NCBI RefSeq assembly: GCF_036880985.1
Contig: NZ_JBAJNO010000004.1
Span: 124,001-188,000, forward strand
Direction of reading: 5' to 3'
DNA: 64,000 bases
From: Limibacter armeniacum
Lineage (GTDB): Bacteria > Bacteroidota > Bacteroidia > Cytophagales > Flammeovirgaceae
Shown here: one piece after another, positions 8,317 to 16,400 of the stretch
Layout of the letters: the number at the start of each line of letters is the position of its first letter
Position numbering within the stretch: position 1 is the stretch's first letter
Made by a program: the position numbers and the translations under genes
Notes under the pieces: generated by a model
Seen by the model: the letters and a program-made list of their open reading frames with translations, nothing else
Database searches by the model: none
Told to the model about the DNA's origin: nothing

Positions 8317-11300
8317 ATGAAACAGTTATGTGATACCTGTAGCTTTCCTATCATAAGCACGATGGGGAGAAAGGTGATTTTTATTCTACTGGGTCTGTTT
8401 CTACTGAATGGTATGGGAGGAAACTCTGTCCATGCCGCAACAGACCCCAAGCCCACTTTTTCTTTTGAGCTGAACAATGTTTCAGTAGAGGAAGTACTTC
8501 AATATCTCGAAAAGCATTCTTCTTATCGTTTTGTATTCAAGAATGGAAAGGCACTGAATGTGGAAATAGCACATGTTCAGGCTTCTGATTGGACGGTTGA
8601 GAATGTACTGAACTTTGTCTTGAAAGGAACAGGACTCTCTTACGAGGTGAAGGATGATAACCTGGTAGTTATTATGCCAGTTTCCCAAAAAACAAAGGAA
8701 AAAGTAACTGTACGAGGAGTTGTTTCAGATGATCAGGGACTTCCATTGCCTGGCGTAAATGTTTGGGTAATGGGTACCAATGTGGGCACAATTACCAATT
8801 TCAATGGGGAGTTTGCCCTGCAAGTTGAAAACAGTAATGATGTTGTGTTTCAGTTTACTTATATCGGATTTGAAGTAAAGCAACTAAACTGGAAAGGTGA
8901 AACTACCCTAAATGTTCAACTGAACAAGGATGCAACGGAGCTGGACGAGATTGTAGTGACAGGTTTTCAGGAGATTTCAGCTGAACGTGTCACTGGCTCA
9001 TTCGTGAAAGTTGACAATGAGCAACTGGAAAAATTCTATGTGCAGGATATCACCTCTGCCATTGAAGGGCGTGTGGCAGGTTTGTCAACCTACAATGGGG
9101 ATTTATCGATTCGTGGTGTCGGTACATTTTTGACTGGAAAAGGCACACAGCCTTTAGTTGTAATTGATGGTTTACCTGTTGAGGGAGATATGGATCCAGA
9201 TAGTGATGACACTACTACCCCTCTTTCATACATTAACCCTAATGATATTGAAAGCATTACTGTATTGAAAGATGCTGCAGCGTTATCAATCTATGGCTCA
9301 AGAGCAGCTAACGGGGTAATTGTTGTGACTACTAAAAAAGCAGAAGATGGGCAGACACAGATTGACTTCAGTGCAGACTATACGATTACACCAAGACCTG
9401 ATCTTGGGTATATGGACTATGCCTCAACCTCTGACATTATTGATTATGAAATTAACTATCTGGAAGGGCTTGAAGCATATCAGGCAGATCCGTTGGCATA
9501 TTTTGAAGGGCTGAACAACAATGTATCTAGTTACTCTAAGGTCTATGACTACTTCTATCAGGTAGCAAAAGGTGAACTGACTAGGGGCGAGGCTATGTCA
9601 CAGATTGACAAGCTGCGCAATAACGATTACCGTCAGCAATATATTGACAATGCATTGCAGACTCAATTGACACAACAGTATAACATGTCTTTCAGAAAAG
9701 GAGTAGGTAAAAACAACTTGAACTTTAGTGTTAACTGGAGAGACAATAAGCAGCAGGTAATCAATAACAAAAACCAAAGGCTGAACCTTTATTTCAAGAA
9801 CCAAATGAAGGTGACGGATTGGTTTACATTTAGCTACGGCGCTAATGCGCTTTTCGACAAACAAAAGAATACCACTTCAGAATATGGGTATACCAGTAAT
9901 ATGCCCTACGAGCAAATTGTAGACAATGAAGGTAATAGAGCTTATCAGTACCTGATCAACAAGGAAAAAGCGCTTTGGCTGGATGAGCAGGAAGGTTTGT
10001 ACAATATGGAGTTCAATATTCTGGATGAGTTGGAGCAAAACTTCAAAACAGATAATAAACAAAATTTGAGAGCCTTTATGGAGGCTAAGGTTCAGCCACT
10101 TAACTGGATGACTGTCAATACGAAGTTTCAGTATGAGAAGAATATAAGGGATGTGTCAACTTATACAGAAAAGGACTCTTACCAGATGCGCTATATGTAT
10201 AATCAATATGCTCATATAGATGATAATGGTAATGTAGAGGCATATATTCCGGATAATGGCATCCTTCAAACTTATAAAAACGACCAGCAGCACTATACCT
10301 TCCGTACTCAGCTGGATATGGCTCATACTTTTGCCAACATGCATGCTGTAAGCGGATTATTGGGTTTTGAAGCAAGAGAAACTACAACACTGTATGAGAA
10401 CCATATTCTCTATGGTTATGATGACCAAATCATGAGTTCATCAACACCGGATTGGGAGTCGCTTGGGGATGGTGTTCCAAGTTCATTATACAATGTGAAT
10501 TATAGACTGTCAAACATCAATTCTGTTTTTGAATCGACAAACAGATATGTATCCTATTATGCCAATGCTGCTTACACTTATGATGACAGGATTAACTTGT
10601 CAGGAAGTTTCCGCGTTGACCAGACTAATTTCTTTGGTACAGATCCGAAGTACCGATATCGTCCATTATGGTCAGTAGGAGCTGCGTGGAATATATCCAA
10701 TGAAGATTTTATGCAAAATATACCATGGGTAAACTCATTGAAACTGAGAACATCATATGGTATAAATGGTAATTCAGATACCAATACATATCCTATTTTG
10801 GTGGCCAGCATGAGGTATTCAAAAGATGATGGCTATGTAGCATCCATCTCCAATCCTCCAAACCCATTACTACGTTGGGAGAAAAACGAAACGACAAACG
10901 TTGCAGCAGACTTTGCTCTGTTTGATAGCCGTTTGACCGGTACGTTGGAGTTTTATAACCGATACAGCAGTGACTTGTTGGCAACCAAGATTCTAGATCC
11001 TTCAACAGGTTTTGCAAGTCAACGCGTCAATAATGGTGCTATGAGTAACAGAGGGGTTGAAATTACCTTGGGTTATGACTGGGTTCGTAACCGTGACTGG
11101 AGAGTAAACACGACTGTTATTGCAGCGCGTAACCGAAACAGGGTCGAGAGAGCAGATCTAGATATATCAAAGGCATCTGACTTGATACTTTATCCAGATA
11201 GCTACTATTATGAAGGTGTACCGTACAATGCTATCTATGCTTATCAGTATGCAGGTCTGTCAGAAGATGGTTTTCCTTCTGTGTATGATGAGGAAGGCAA

Positions 11301-11856
11301 TATAGTTTCGAAAACAACAATCTCAGATCCTGAAGCATTGATTTATGCAGGTCAACTGACACCAAAATGGAATGGCTCTTTCCAACTGCAACTGGGTTAT
11401 AAAGGATTCGATATCAGTACGATGATAGTCGTCTATACAGGCCATGTTATGAGAAATGATGTGCTGAATTTATACTCATATGGTTTGTCATCTGGTAATG
11501 TTCACGAAGATATCGTGAACAGTTGGACTCCAGAGAATACAGATACAGATATTCCTGTAATTGGGGATGCAAGTATCAGTGAGGAAGTAAGAAGACAATG
11601 GAAATATGCTGATGCGCATATCTTGGATGCTTCTTTTGCAAAAGTGCGTAACATAGCCTTGAGCTATCAGTTGCCGCAACACTTGGCTGAAAAGATCAAA
11701 GCACGTGGTGTTCGTCTCAGAGCGCAAGTCAACAACCCTTTGTCTTGGGTAGCAAACGATGAAGGGATTGACCCAGAATCATTTGATGCACAAAGAGGGG
11801 TACGTTCACTTCCTCAGATGCCTACTTACTCATTTGGTCTAAACTTGAACTTCTAA
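8317..11856 (+). CDS. SusC/RagA TonB-linked outer-membrane transporter with STN domain
   Basis: 1179 residues. After a signal region (MGRKVIFILLGLFLLNGM and VHA cleavage site) comes an STN domain (about 45-130, FELNNVSVEEVLQYLEKHS). A carboxypeptidase-regulatory-like domain follows (about 132-215, GVVSDDQGLPLPGVNVWV), then the plug (LDEIVVTGFQ; VLKDAAALSIYGSRAANGV) and a 22-strand barrel ending in the aromatic tail YSFGLNLNF. SusC proteins import oligosaccharides or peptides with a SusD lid. The STN domain marks it as a signal-transducing member that works through the FecR/ECF sigma pair just upstream. SusD begins two bases after its stop. The substrate is unknown, as no glycoside hydrolase lies in this cluster. 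Confidence 0.95.
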   Translation: MKQLCDTCSFPIISTMGRKVIFILLGLFLLNGMGGNSVHAATDPKPTFSFELNNVSVEEVLQYLEKHSSYRFVFKNGKALNVEIAHVQASDWTVENVLNFVLKGTGLSYEVKDDNLVVIMPVSQKTKEKVTVRGVVSDDQGLPLPGVNVWVMGTNVGTITNFNGEFALQVENSNDVVFQFTYIGFEVKQLNWKGETTLNVQLNKDATELDEIVVTGFQEISAERVTGSFVKVDNEQLEKFYVQDITSAIEGRVAGLSTYNGDLSIRGVGTFLTGKGTQPLVVIDGLPVEGDMDPDSDDTTTPLSYINPNDIESITVLKDAAALSIYGSRAANGVIVVTTKKAEDGQTQIDFSADYTITPRPDLGYMDYASTSDIIDYEINYLEGLEAYQADPLAYFEGLNNNVSSYSKVYDYFYQVAKGELTRGEAMSQIDKLRNNDYRQQYIDNALQTQLTQQYNMSFRKGVGKNNLNFSVNWRDNKQQVINNKNQRLNLYFKNQMKVTDWFTFSYGANALFDKQKNTTSEYGYTSNMPYEQIVDNEGNRAYQYLINKEKALWLDEQEGLYNMEFNILDELEQNFKTDNKQNLRAFMEAKVQPLNWMTVNTKFQYEKNIRDVSTYTEKDSYQMRYMYNQYAHIDDNGNVEAYIPDNGILQTYKNDQQHYTFRTQLDMAHTFANMHAVSGLLGFEARETTTLYENHILYGYDDQIMSSSTPDWESLGDGVPSSLYNVNYRLSNINSVFESTNRYVSYYANAAYTYDDRINLSGSFRVDQTNFFGTDPKYRYRPLWSVGAAWNISNEDFMQNIPWVNSLKLRTSYGINGNSDTNTYPILVASMRYSKDDGYVASISNPPNPLLRWEKNETTNVAADFALFDSRLTGTLEFYNRYSSDLLATKILDPSTGFASQRVNNGAMSNRGVEITLGYDWVRNRDWRVNTTVIAARNRNRVERADLDISKASDLILYPDSYYYEGVPYNAIYAYQYAGLSEDGFPSVYDEEGNIVSKTTISDPEALIYAGQLTPKWNGSFQLQLGYKGFDISTMIVVYTGHVMRNDVLNLYSYGLSSGNVHEDIVNSWTPENTDTDIPVIGDASISEEVRRQWKYADAHILDASFAKVRNIALSYQLPQHLAEKIKARGVRLRAQVNNPLSWVANDEGIDPESFDAQRGVRSLPQMPTYSFGLNLNF

Positions 11857-11858
11857 AG

Positions 11859-13241
11859 ATGTACACTACTATGATACGCAATAAATGGATCACAGGCTTG
11901 CTCGGGTTAAGCTTATGGTTAAGCGCCTGTGATGATTATCTGGATATAGAGCCAAAAGGTAAAACTACATTAGAGACGGCGGACGATTATGGATATCTGT
12001 TAGCAAACTCAAGCAGTACTGACCTCGCTTATAACATCGGAAATCTAGGGTACCTGACAAGTGAGCAATGGCCTCGTACAGTCTCAATGGTAACGGATTT
12101 GACTTATCCATTAATACAAGCCAATTTCCTTTGTGATGAAACTATAGATCGCGCTTACTTTCAGGAATCAGATGCCTTGTATACAAGTTGCTATAAAAGA
12201 ATAGCCCTCTATAATGTCATTTTAGATAATGTGAGTGAATCTGATGGGACTGATGCTAAAAAGAAAGCTGTAATTGCGGAAGCCAAAATCTTAAGGGCAT
12301 TTGAGCATTTTGTTTTGGTGAATAATTATGCCAAGCACTATGATGCATCAACAGCCTCATCGGACTTGGGTATTATTATCAGGGATGAATTTAACCTTGA
12401 AACTACACCTCCACAGCGAACAGTGCAGGAAGTGTATGATTTTATACTGAAGGATATAGAGGAGGCACTTCCTGAACTGACGGATGAACCCATGACTACC
12501 TTTAGAGGAAGTATCGCAATGGGTTATGCCCTGAAAGCAAAGGTTATGCTCTTTATGAAACGCTGGGATGAGGCATTGGCAGCGGCAGAAGAATCATTGG
12601 TACATAATGATTACCTGTTTGATATGGTGAATTATTACCTAAACAAGGTTCCTGCAAAGGTGGATGTTGACATGGAAGAAAACCTGCTCTTCAGGTATGG
12701 AGGAACTAGTTTTGGACCTTACCTTTCCATTATTTCTCCAGAAGTGATAGAACGTTTTGGAGAGGGAGACACAAGGCTGTTAGCTTTCTTCCGTACCAGT
12801 CCGGCTATACCAGAAGGTTTGTATGCTTACTTTACTTTCTATTCCCAGTTTCAGTTCAATGTGGCAGGAATGCGAACACCAGAAGTCTACCTGATGAAAG
12901 CAGAGTGTTTGGCAAGGAAAGGGCAAGTTGCAGAAGCGATGGATATTGTCAATGAGATCCGAATGAAACGTATTGTACCGGAAAGCTATGTTGCAAAAAC
13001 AGCTACATCTGTTCAGGAAGCCATGCAGATCATTATTGACGAGCGTGCAAGTGAATTGCTTTTCACATTCAATCGCTTCTGGGATTTGCGTCGCTTGAAT
13101 ACTGAATCAGAATATGCCCAAACTTTGGTTAGGGAGTATGAAGGAGCGACATACACATTGAAGCCGAACTCTCCTTTATATATTCAGCCATTTGCACAGA
13201 GTGCGGTTGATCGTCATCCTGACTTAAAGCAAAACTACTAG
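11859..13241 (+). CDS. SusD/RagB nutrient-binding lipoprotein
   Basis: 460 residues (ATG 11859; ATG 11871 is an alternative that gives MIRNKWITGLLGLSLWLSAC). The lipobox Cys is residue 24 and is followed by DDYLDIEPKGKTT, the standard SusD opening. Helical TPR-type repeats occur around residues 70-280. The late motif ERASELLFTFNRFWDLRRL is the SusD C-terminal signature. The protein sits on the SusC barrel as a hinged lid at the cell surface. At 460 residues it is shorter than most SusD proteins (about 500-600), suggesting a trimmed ligand-capture region. Confidence 0.93.
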   Translation: MYTTMIRNKWITGLLGLSLWLSACDDYLDIEPKGKTTLETADDYGYLLANSSSTDLAYNIGNLGYLTSEQWPRTVSMVTDLTYPLIQANFLCDETIDRAYFQESDALYTSCYKRIALYNVILDNVSESDGTDAKKKAVIAEAKILRAFEHFVLVNNYAKHYDASTASSDLGIIIRDEFNLETTPPQRTVQEVYDFILKDIEEALPELTDEPMTTFRGSIAMGYALKAKVMLFMKRWDEALAAAEESLVHNDYLFDMVNYYLNKVPAKVDVDMEENLLFRYGGTSFGPYLSIISPEVIERFGEGDTRLLAFFRTSPAIPEGLYAYFTFYSQFQFNVAGMRTPEVYLMKAECLARKGQVAEAMDIVNEIRMKRIVPESYVAKTATSVQEAMQIIIDERASELLFTFNRFWDLRRLNTESEYAQTLVREYEGATYTLKPNSPLYIQPFAQSAVDRHPDLKQNY

Positions 13242-13290
13242 TTTACTCATTTTTTGAATAGTTGAATTGCCTTTAGCGATAAGCTAATTA

Positions 13291-13323
13291 GATGCCACCC
13301 ACTGTGGTGGCATCTTCTTTTTT
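13291..13323 (+). terminator. Terminator or attenuator after susD
   Basis: Stem GATGCCACC (13291-13299) / GGTGGCATC (13306-13314), loop CACTGT, then TTCTTTTTT. It stands between susD (stop 13241) and the first TlpA-like gene (13349). It may end most susCD transcripts while some read through into the thioredoxin genes. Confidence 0.75.
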
Positions 13324-13348
13324 GACTTTCAATACCACTCTTTTTAAT

Positions 13349-14713
13349 ATGAAAAATATACTCAGTTTGTTCGGATGCCTTTTGGTGATTTCTGTTGCAG
13401 GATGTAATGCCGATTTTTCTGACTGGACTGTAAAAGGTCATGTAGCCATTGAAGGAGTAGATAAAGTATATCTACAAAGTGTAGAGAATGGATCTTACAG
13501 GAATATTGATAGTACCCGATTAGATAAAGGAAATTTTAAGATAAGTCTTAATCAACAGCAGCAAGGTTTCTATAGCCTGAAAGTAGGTTACAAATCAGTG
13601 CCTATTTACTTGGATAAAGGAATACGTTTAGTGCTTAATTTTGAGCCGGATACTAACCAAAAAAAAAAGATTGTTGTTCAGGTAGCTGACAGTAATTCTG
13701 AAGAAAACAAGGTGCTCCAAAAATGGGCAGACTATGTGCAAAACCTGCATGTTGGACTACAGAAAGACAAAGCTATTCCGCTATTTTTTCAGGGTTTTGA
13801 AACCGCAAACAAACAGTTAAACCAATGGTTGGCACATGCACCAACCCAAAATGCTGTATTCAACCAGCAATTTTTAGATAGAGCAAAGAATGACCTAGTT
13901 TATGAACTCATTTCCTTTACCCGCTCCCCTCAAGGTTACCAAGCTGACCTGACTGCTGTTACAGCATTTGTGGAGGAGATTAAAACTGACAATACATTAT
14001 TCTCAAATGCTGCATTGGCAAATGGAATGCCTTACCTCTACAGGTATATATCCCTTTACATTGATTTTATGGTTAGAGGTGGAGCTAACCAATTTGTTGA
14101 CTCCACTTTGGAGCAGCAAATCGCCCTAATACCAAATGACACCTTGAAAGGATATTATCTGGTCAATAACATACTGCCTTATTACAAAGGGCATGATAAG
14201 ATTCAGAATACACTCAGGGATTATGGGAAATACCTTGTGACAGCAAAGCAACAACAATTGGCATCAGAAATGGAGCAAAAGCTTAAGCCTTTTGCCTTGG
14301 GTAGGCCTGCCATTAATTTCTCATTTCCTGATATCAATGGAAAAGAAGTATCACTAGCTGACCTGAAGGGGAAATTGGTGTATGTCGATATGTGGGCAAC
14401 ATGGTGTGCCCCTTGCCGATACCAGATTCCGCACTTGGAAGCCCTTGAAAAGGAGATGGAAGGAAAAGATATCGTCTTTGTAAGTATTTCAGTGGATAAG
14501 GAAAAAGCGAAATGGGAAAAGTTTCTTCAGCAGAAGAAACTGCATGGCATTCAGTTGCATACGGCAGGTTTTGATAACGAGCTAGCGAAAGGATATAACA
14601 TCTCAAGCATTCCACGCTTTATGCTGTTTGATCAGGAAGGAAAGGTTGTGACCGTAGATGCACCAAGACCTTCAAGCACTGAGCTTAAGGAAATGATAGA
14701 GCGTTTATTATGA
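13349..14713 (+). CDS. TlpA-like thiol-disulfide lipoprotein with DUF4369-type N-terminus
   Basis: 454 residues from ATG 13349. The frame is open to 13292, but that start lies inside the terminator hairpin, and MKNILSLFGCLLVISVAGC is a clean lipoprotein signal (Cys19). Residues about 25-110 form a beta-rich DUF4369-like domain (VKGHVAIEGVDKVYLQSVENG), followed by a helical middle part. The C-terminal third is a thioredoxin/AhpC-TSA domain with YVDMWATWCAPCRYQ (C353, C356) and the cis-Pro region SSIPRFMLFD. It should act at the periplasmic face of a membrane as a thiol oxidoreductase. Its link to the SusCD system is positional. A homologue of the same architecture follows directly. Confidence 0.88.
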   Translation: MKNILSLFGCLLVISVAGCNADFSDWTVKGHVAIEGVDKVYLQSVENGSYRNIDSTRLDKGNFKISLNQQQQGFYSLKVGYKSVPIYLDKGIRLVLNFEPDTNQKKKIVVQVADSNSEENKVLQKWADYVQNLHVGLQKDKAIPLFFQGFETANKQLNQWLAHAPTQNAVFNQQFLDRAKNDLVYELISFTRSPQGYQADLTAVTAFVEEIKTDNTLFSNAALANGMPYLYRYISLYIDFMVRGGANQFVDSTLEQQIALIPNDTLKGYYLVNNILPYYKGHDKIQNTLRDYGKYLVTAKQQQLASEMEQKLKPFALGRPAINFSFPDINGKEVSLADLKGKLVYVDMWATWCAPCRYQIPHLEALEKEMEGKDIVFVSISVDKEKAKWEKFLQQKKLHGIQLHTAGFDNELAKGYNISSIPRFMLFDQEGKVVTVDAPRPSSTELKEMIERLL

Positions 14714-14737
14714 TTTTTATTTAATAACCAGTGAGAT

Positions 14738-16153
14738 ATGAAATTTATTAAAATGATAAAATGGGGAATGGTCCCAACATTGGCAGCAACCATGTTTGCT
14801 TGTCAGCAACAAACCTCTGAAGTAGCTTATGCTTCTTTGAAAGGAAATGTGAAAGGGGAGGAGGTATTGTATCTCAAAGGTAGTGGGACTTCCAGAGTGG
14901 TAAAGGTGACAGAGCAAGGCACTTTCAACTTTGATTCTCTGACAGTCGATTCACCGACAATGTTGACACTTTCTAATAAAAAAGGTATGCCAGCCATCCA
15001 AGTTTACCTGTCACCTGGCAAGGAACTGAACTTACAGCTAGCAGGAGATAAGGATTGGAGAGCAGCAAGCTTTATAGGTGAAGAAGCATATTTGAACACA
15101 CTGAACCATGAGGTGACAGTTGAATTGCAGAAGGAGTTTCGCAATGCATATTTTGCATTTGGGAAGTATTATAACAACTACGAGGCATTTCTACCTAAAA
15201 TAGACTCTGTTAAAAAGGAGGTATATAATTGGTTAGCCGCAAAGGAAATAGAAGATCAGCAACTTAGGGAAATGTTTAGGGAACGTGCTGAATACCACTT
15301 TGCCGCAATTCATTTAGGCTATCCGAACAATTATTATACATGGTATAAAAAGGAAATTGTTCCTACAGAAGATCTCAATAAATATATAGAAGGATTGAAA
15401 AAGGATGATGCTCAGTTGTATGAGTTATTGCCTGAATACAAGTCTTTTATCTCTGAGTACTGGAAGTATTTGAAACAAAAAGAAGAAAACAGAAAAGGTG
15501 AAGAACTGATTTTGGGAGAGCTGTACGACTTGGCTGTAGCAAACTTTAAATCGGCTAACATTCTTGAGAGCCTTTTGATTGAGGAAACACGCTTTTCATT
15601 GAGGTATCAGGATATTAACCTTTTTATAGAAGACTTACCCCGATTCTTTACACTTATTGATAACGAAAAAGTGGAGGGAGAAATAAAAGCGGATTTCGAA
15701 GATTATAAAAGACTCCAAAAAGGAAAGCCAGCACCAATTTGGGAAGCTGTAGATCAGGATGGGAAAAAATATACATTGAGTGATTTCAAAGGAAAGTACC
15801 TGTATGTAGACTTTTGGGCAACATGGTGTGCTCCTTGCGTAAAAGAGATTCCTCATATGGCAGCACTAGAAAAGGCATATGAGCACAATGACAAGATTGT
15901 TTTTGTCAGCTACTCACAGGATGAAGATGAAAATGCATGGAAGAAAAAACTGGAAAGTAAAAACATGCATGGTATTCAGCTTCGTAATCCAAATGGTGGT
16001 ATCCGAGATTCCATTATCAGAAATAAATACCGCATTTCAGGAATCCCGAGGTTTATGCTGATAGACCCAGAAGGTAATATAGTCAGTGTGGATGTGCCAA
16101 GACCTTCAGAGGTAGAAAAGGTACATGCATTCTTAGATAGTGTCTTAGATTAA
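14738..16153 (+). CDS. TlpA-like thiol-disulfide lipoprotein with DUF4369-type N-terminus (second copy)
   Basis: 471 residues. Lipoprotein signal ending MFAC, a DUF4369-like beta domain (about 30-115), a helical middle, and a thioredoxin domain with VDFWATWCAPCVKEIPHM (C364, C367) and ISGIPRFMLID. It has the same architecture as the preceding gene and shares its closing VDVPRPS motif, but is diverged, so the duplication is old. Only 24 bases separate the two genes. Pairs of such proteins after SusCD are common in Bacteroidota; their substrates are unknown. Confidence 0.88.
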   Translation: MKFIKMIKWGMVPTLAATMFACQQQTSEVAYASLKGNVKGEEVLYLKGSGTSRVVKVTEQGTFNFDSLTVDSPTMLTLSNKKGMPAIQVYLSPGKELNLQLAGDKDWRAASFIGEEAYLNTLNHEVTVELQKEFRNAYFAFGKYYNNYEAFLPKIDSVKKEVYNWLAAKEIEDQQLREMFRERAEYHFAAIHLGYPNNYYTWYKKEIVPTEDLNKYIEGLKKDDAQLYELLPEYKSFISEYWKYLKQKEENRKGEELILGELYDLAVANFKSANILESLLIEETRFSLRYQDINLFIEDLPRFFTLIDNEKVEGEIKADFEDYKRLQKGKPAPIWEAVDQDGKKYTLSDFKGKYLYVDFWATWCAPCVKEIPHMAALEKAYEHNDKIVFVSYSQDEDENAWKKKLESKNMHGIQLRNPNGGIRDSIIRNKYRISGIPRFMLIDPEGNIVSVDVPRPSEVEKVHAFLDSVLD

Positions 16154-16189
16154 TTAAACCTCTCGTAACAACAGTAATAGATAGATCCG

Positions 16190-16223
16190 AATCCCTTATA
16201 TGTTTCATGTAAGGGATTTTTTT
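16190..16223 (+). terminator. Terminator of the sigma/SusCD/TlpA cluster
   Basis: Perfect 9-bp stem AATCCCTTA (16190-16198) / TAAGGGATT (16210-16218) with T run to 16223. It closes the cluster that starts at 6358. Confidence 0.85.
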
Positions 16224-16314
16224 ATCCGCTAGATAGAGGGAATAATGCTATATCCGAATTGTATATTCTGAGATAACAAGAGTTTAAGTATTCACATTTA
16301 TATACAAAATAACC

Positions 16315-16329
16315 TTAGAATTGGTCTAA
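16315..16329. promoter_or_regulatory. Fur-like palindrome 1 upstream of the XusA-like receptor
   Basis: TTAGA-ATTGG-TCTAA is a perfect 5-5-5 inverted repeat immediately upstream of the predicted -33 element. A second copy with the same arms lies at 16373-16387. The arrangement and the iron-uptake context suggest a Fur-type metalloregulator. Confidence 0.6.
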
Positions 16330-16335
16330 ATAGCT

Positions 16336-16365
16336 TTTGCTTTTTCGGTTTATTCTATACATTTG
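16336..16365 (+). promoter_or_regulatory. Bacteroidota-type promoter of the XusABC-like operon
   Basis: TTTG (16336-16339), 18 bases, then TACATTTG (16358-16365), which matches the Bacteroidota -7 consensus TAnnTTTG. The expected transcription start is near 16372, at the edge of the second palindrome. Confidence 0.6.
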
Positions 16366-16372
16366 CCACTCT

Positions 16373-16387
16373 TTAGAATGAGTCTAA
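16373..16387. promoter_or_regulatory. Fur-like palindrome 2 at the transcription start of the XusA-like gene
   Basis: TTAGA-ATGAG-TCTAA, with the same arms as the copy at 16315-16329 and a different spacer. It covers the expected +1 region, where bound repressor would block transcription, and lies 13 bases before the TTG start. Confidence 0.6.
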
Positions 16388-16400
16388 AAAAGATTAAGCC

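Noticed and set aside
8130-8333. 67-residue frame before susC
   Set aside because: It covers the leader and the first codons of susC in another frame; no coding character.
13292-13348. Longer start for the first TlpA-like protein
   Set aside because: It would begin inside a terminator hairpin and put 19 residues before a clean lipoprotein signal.
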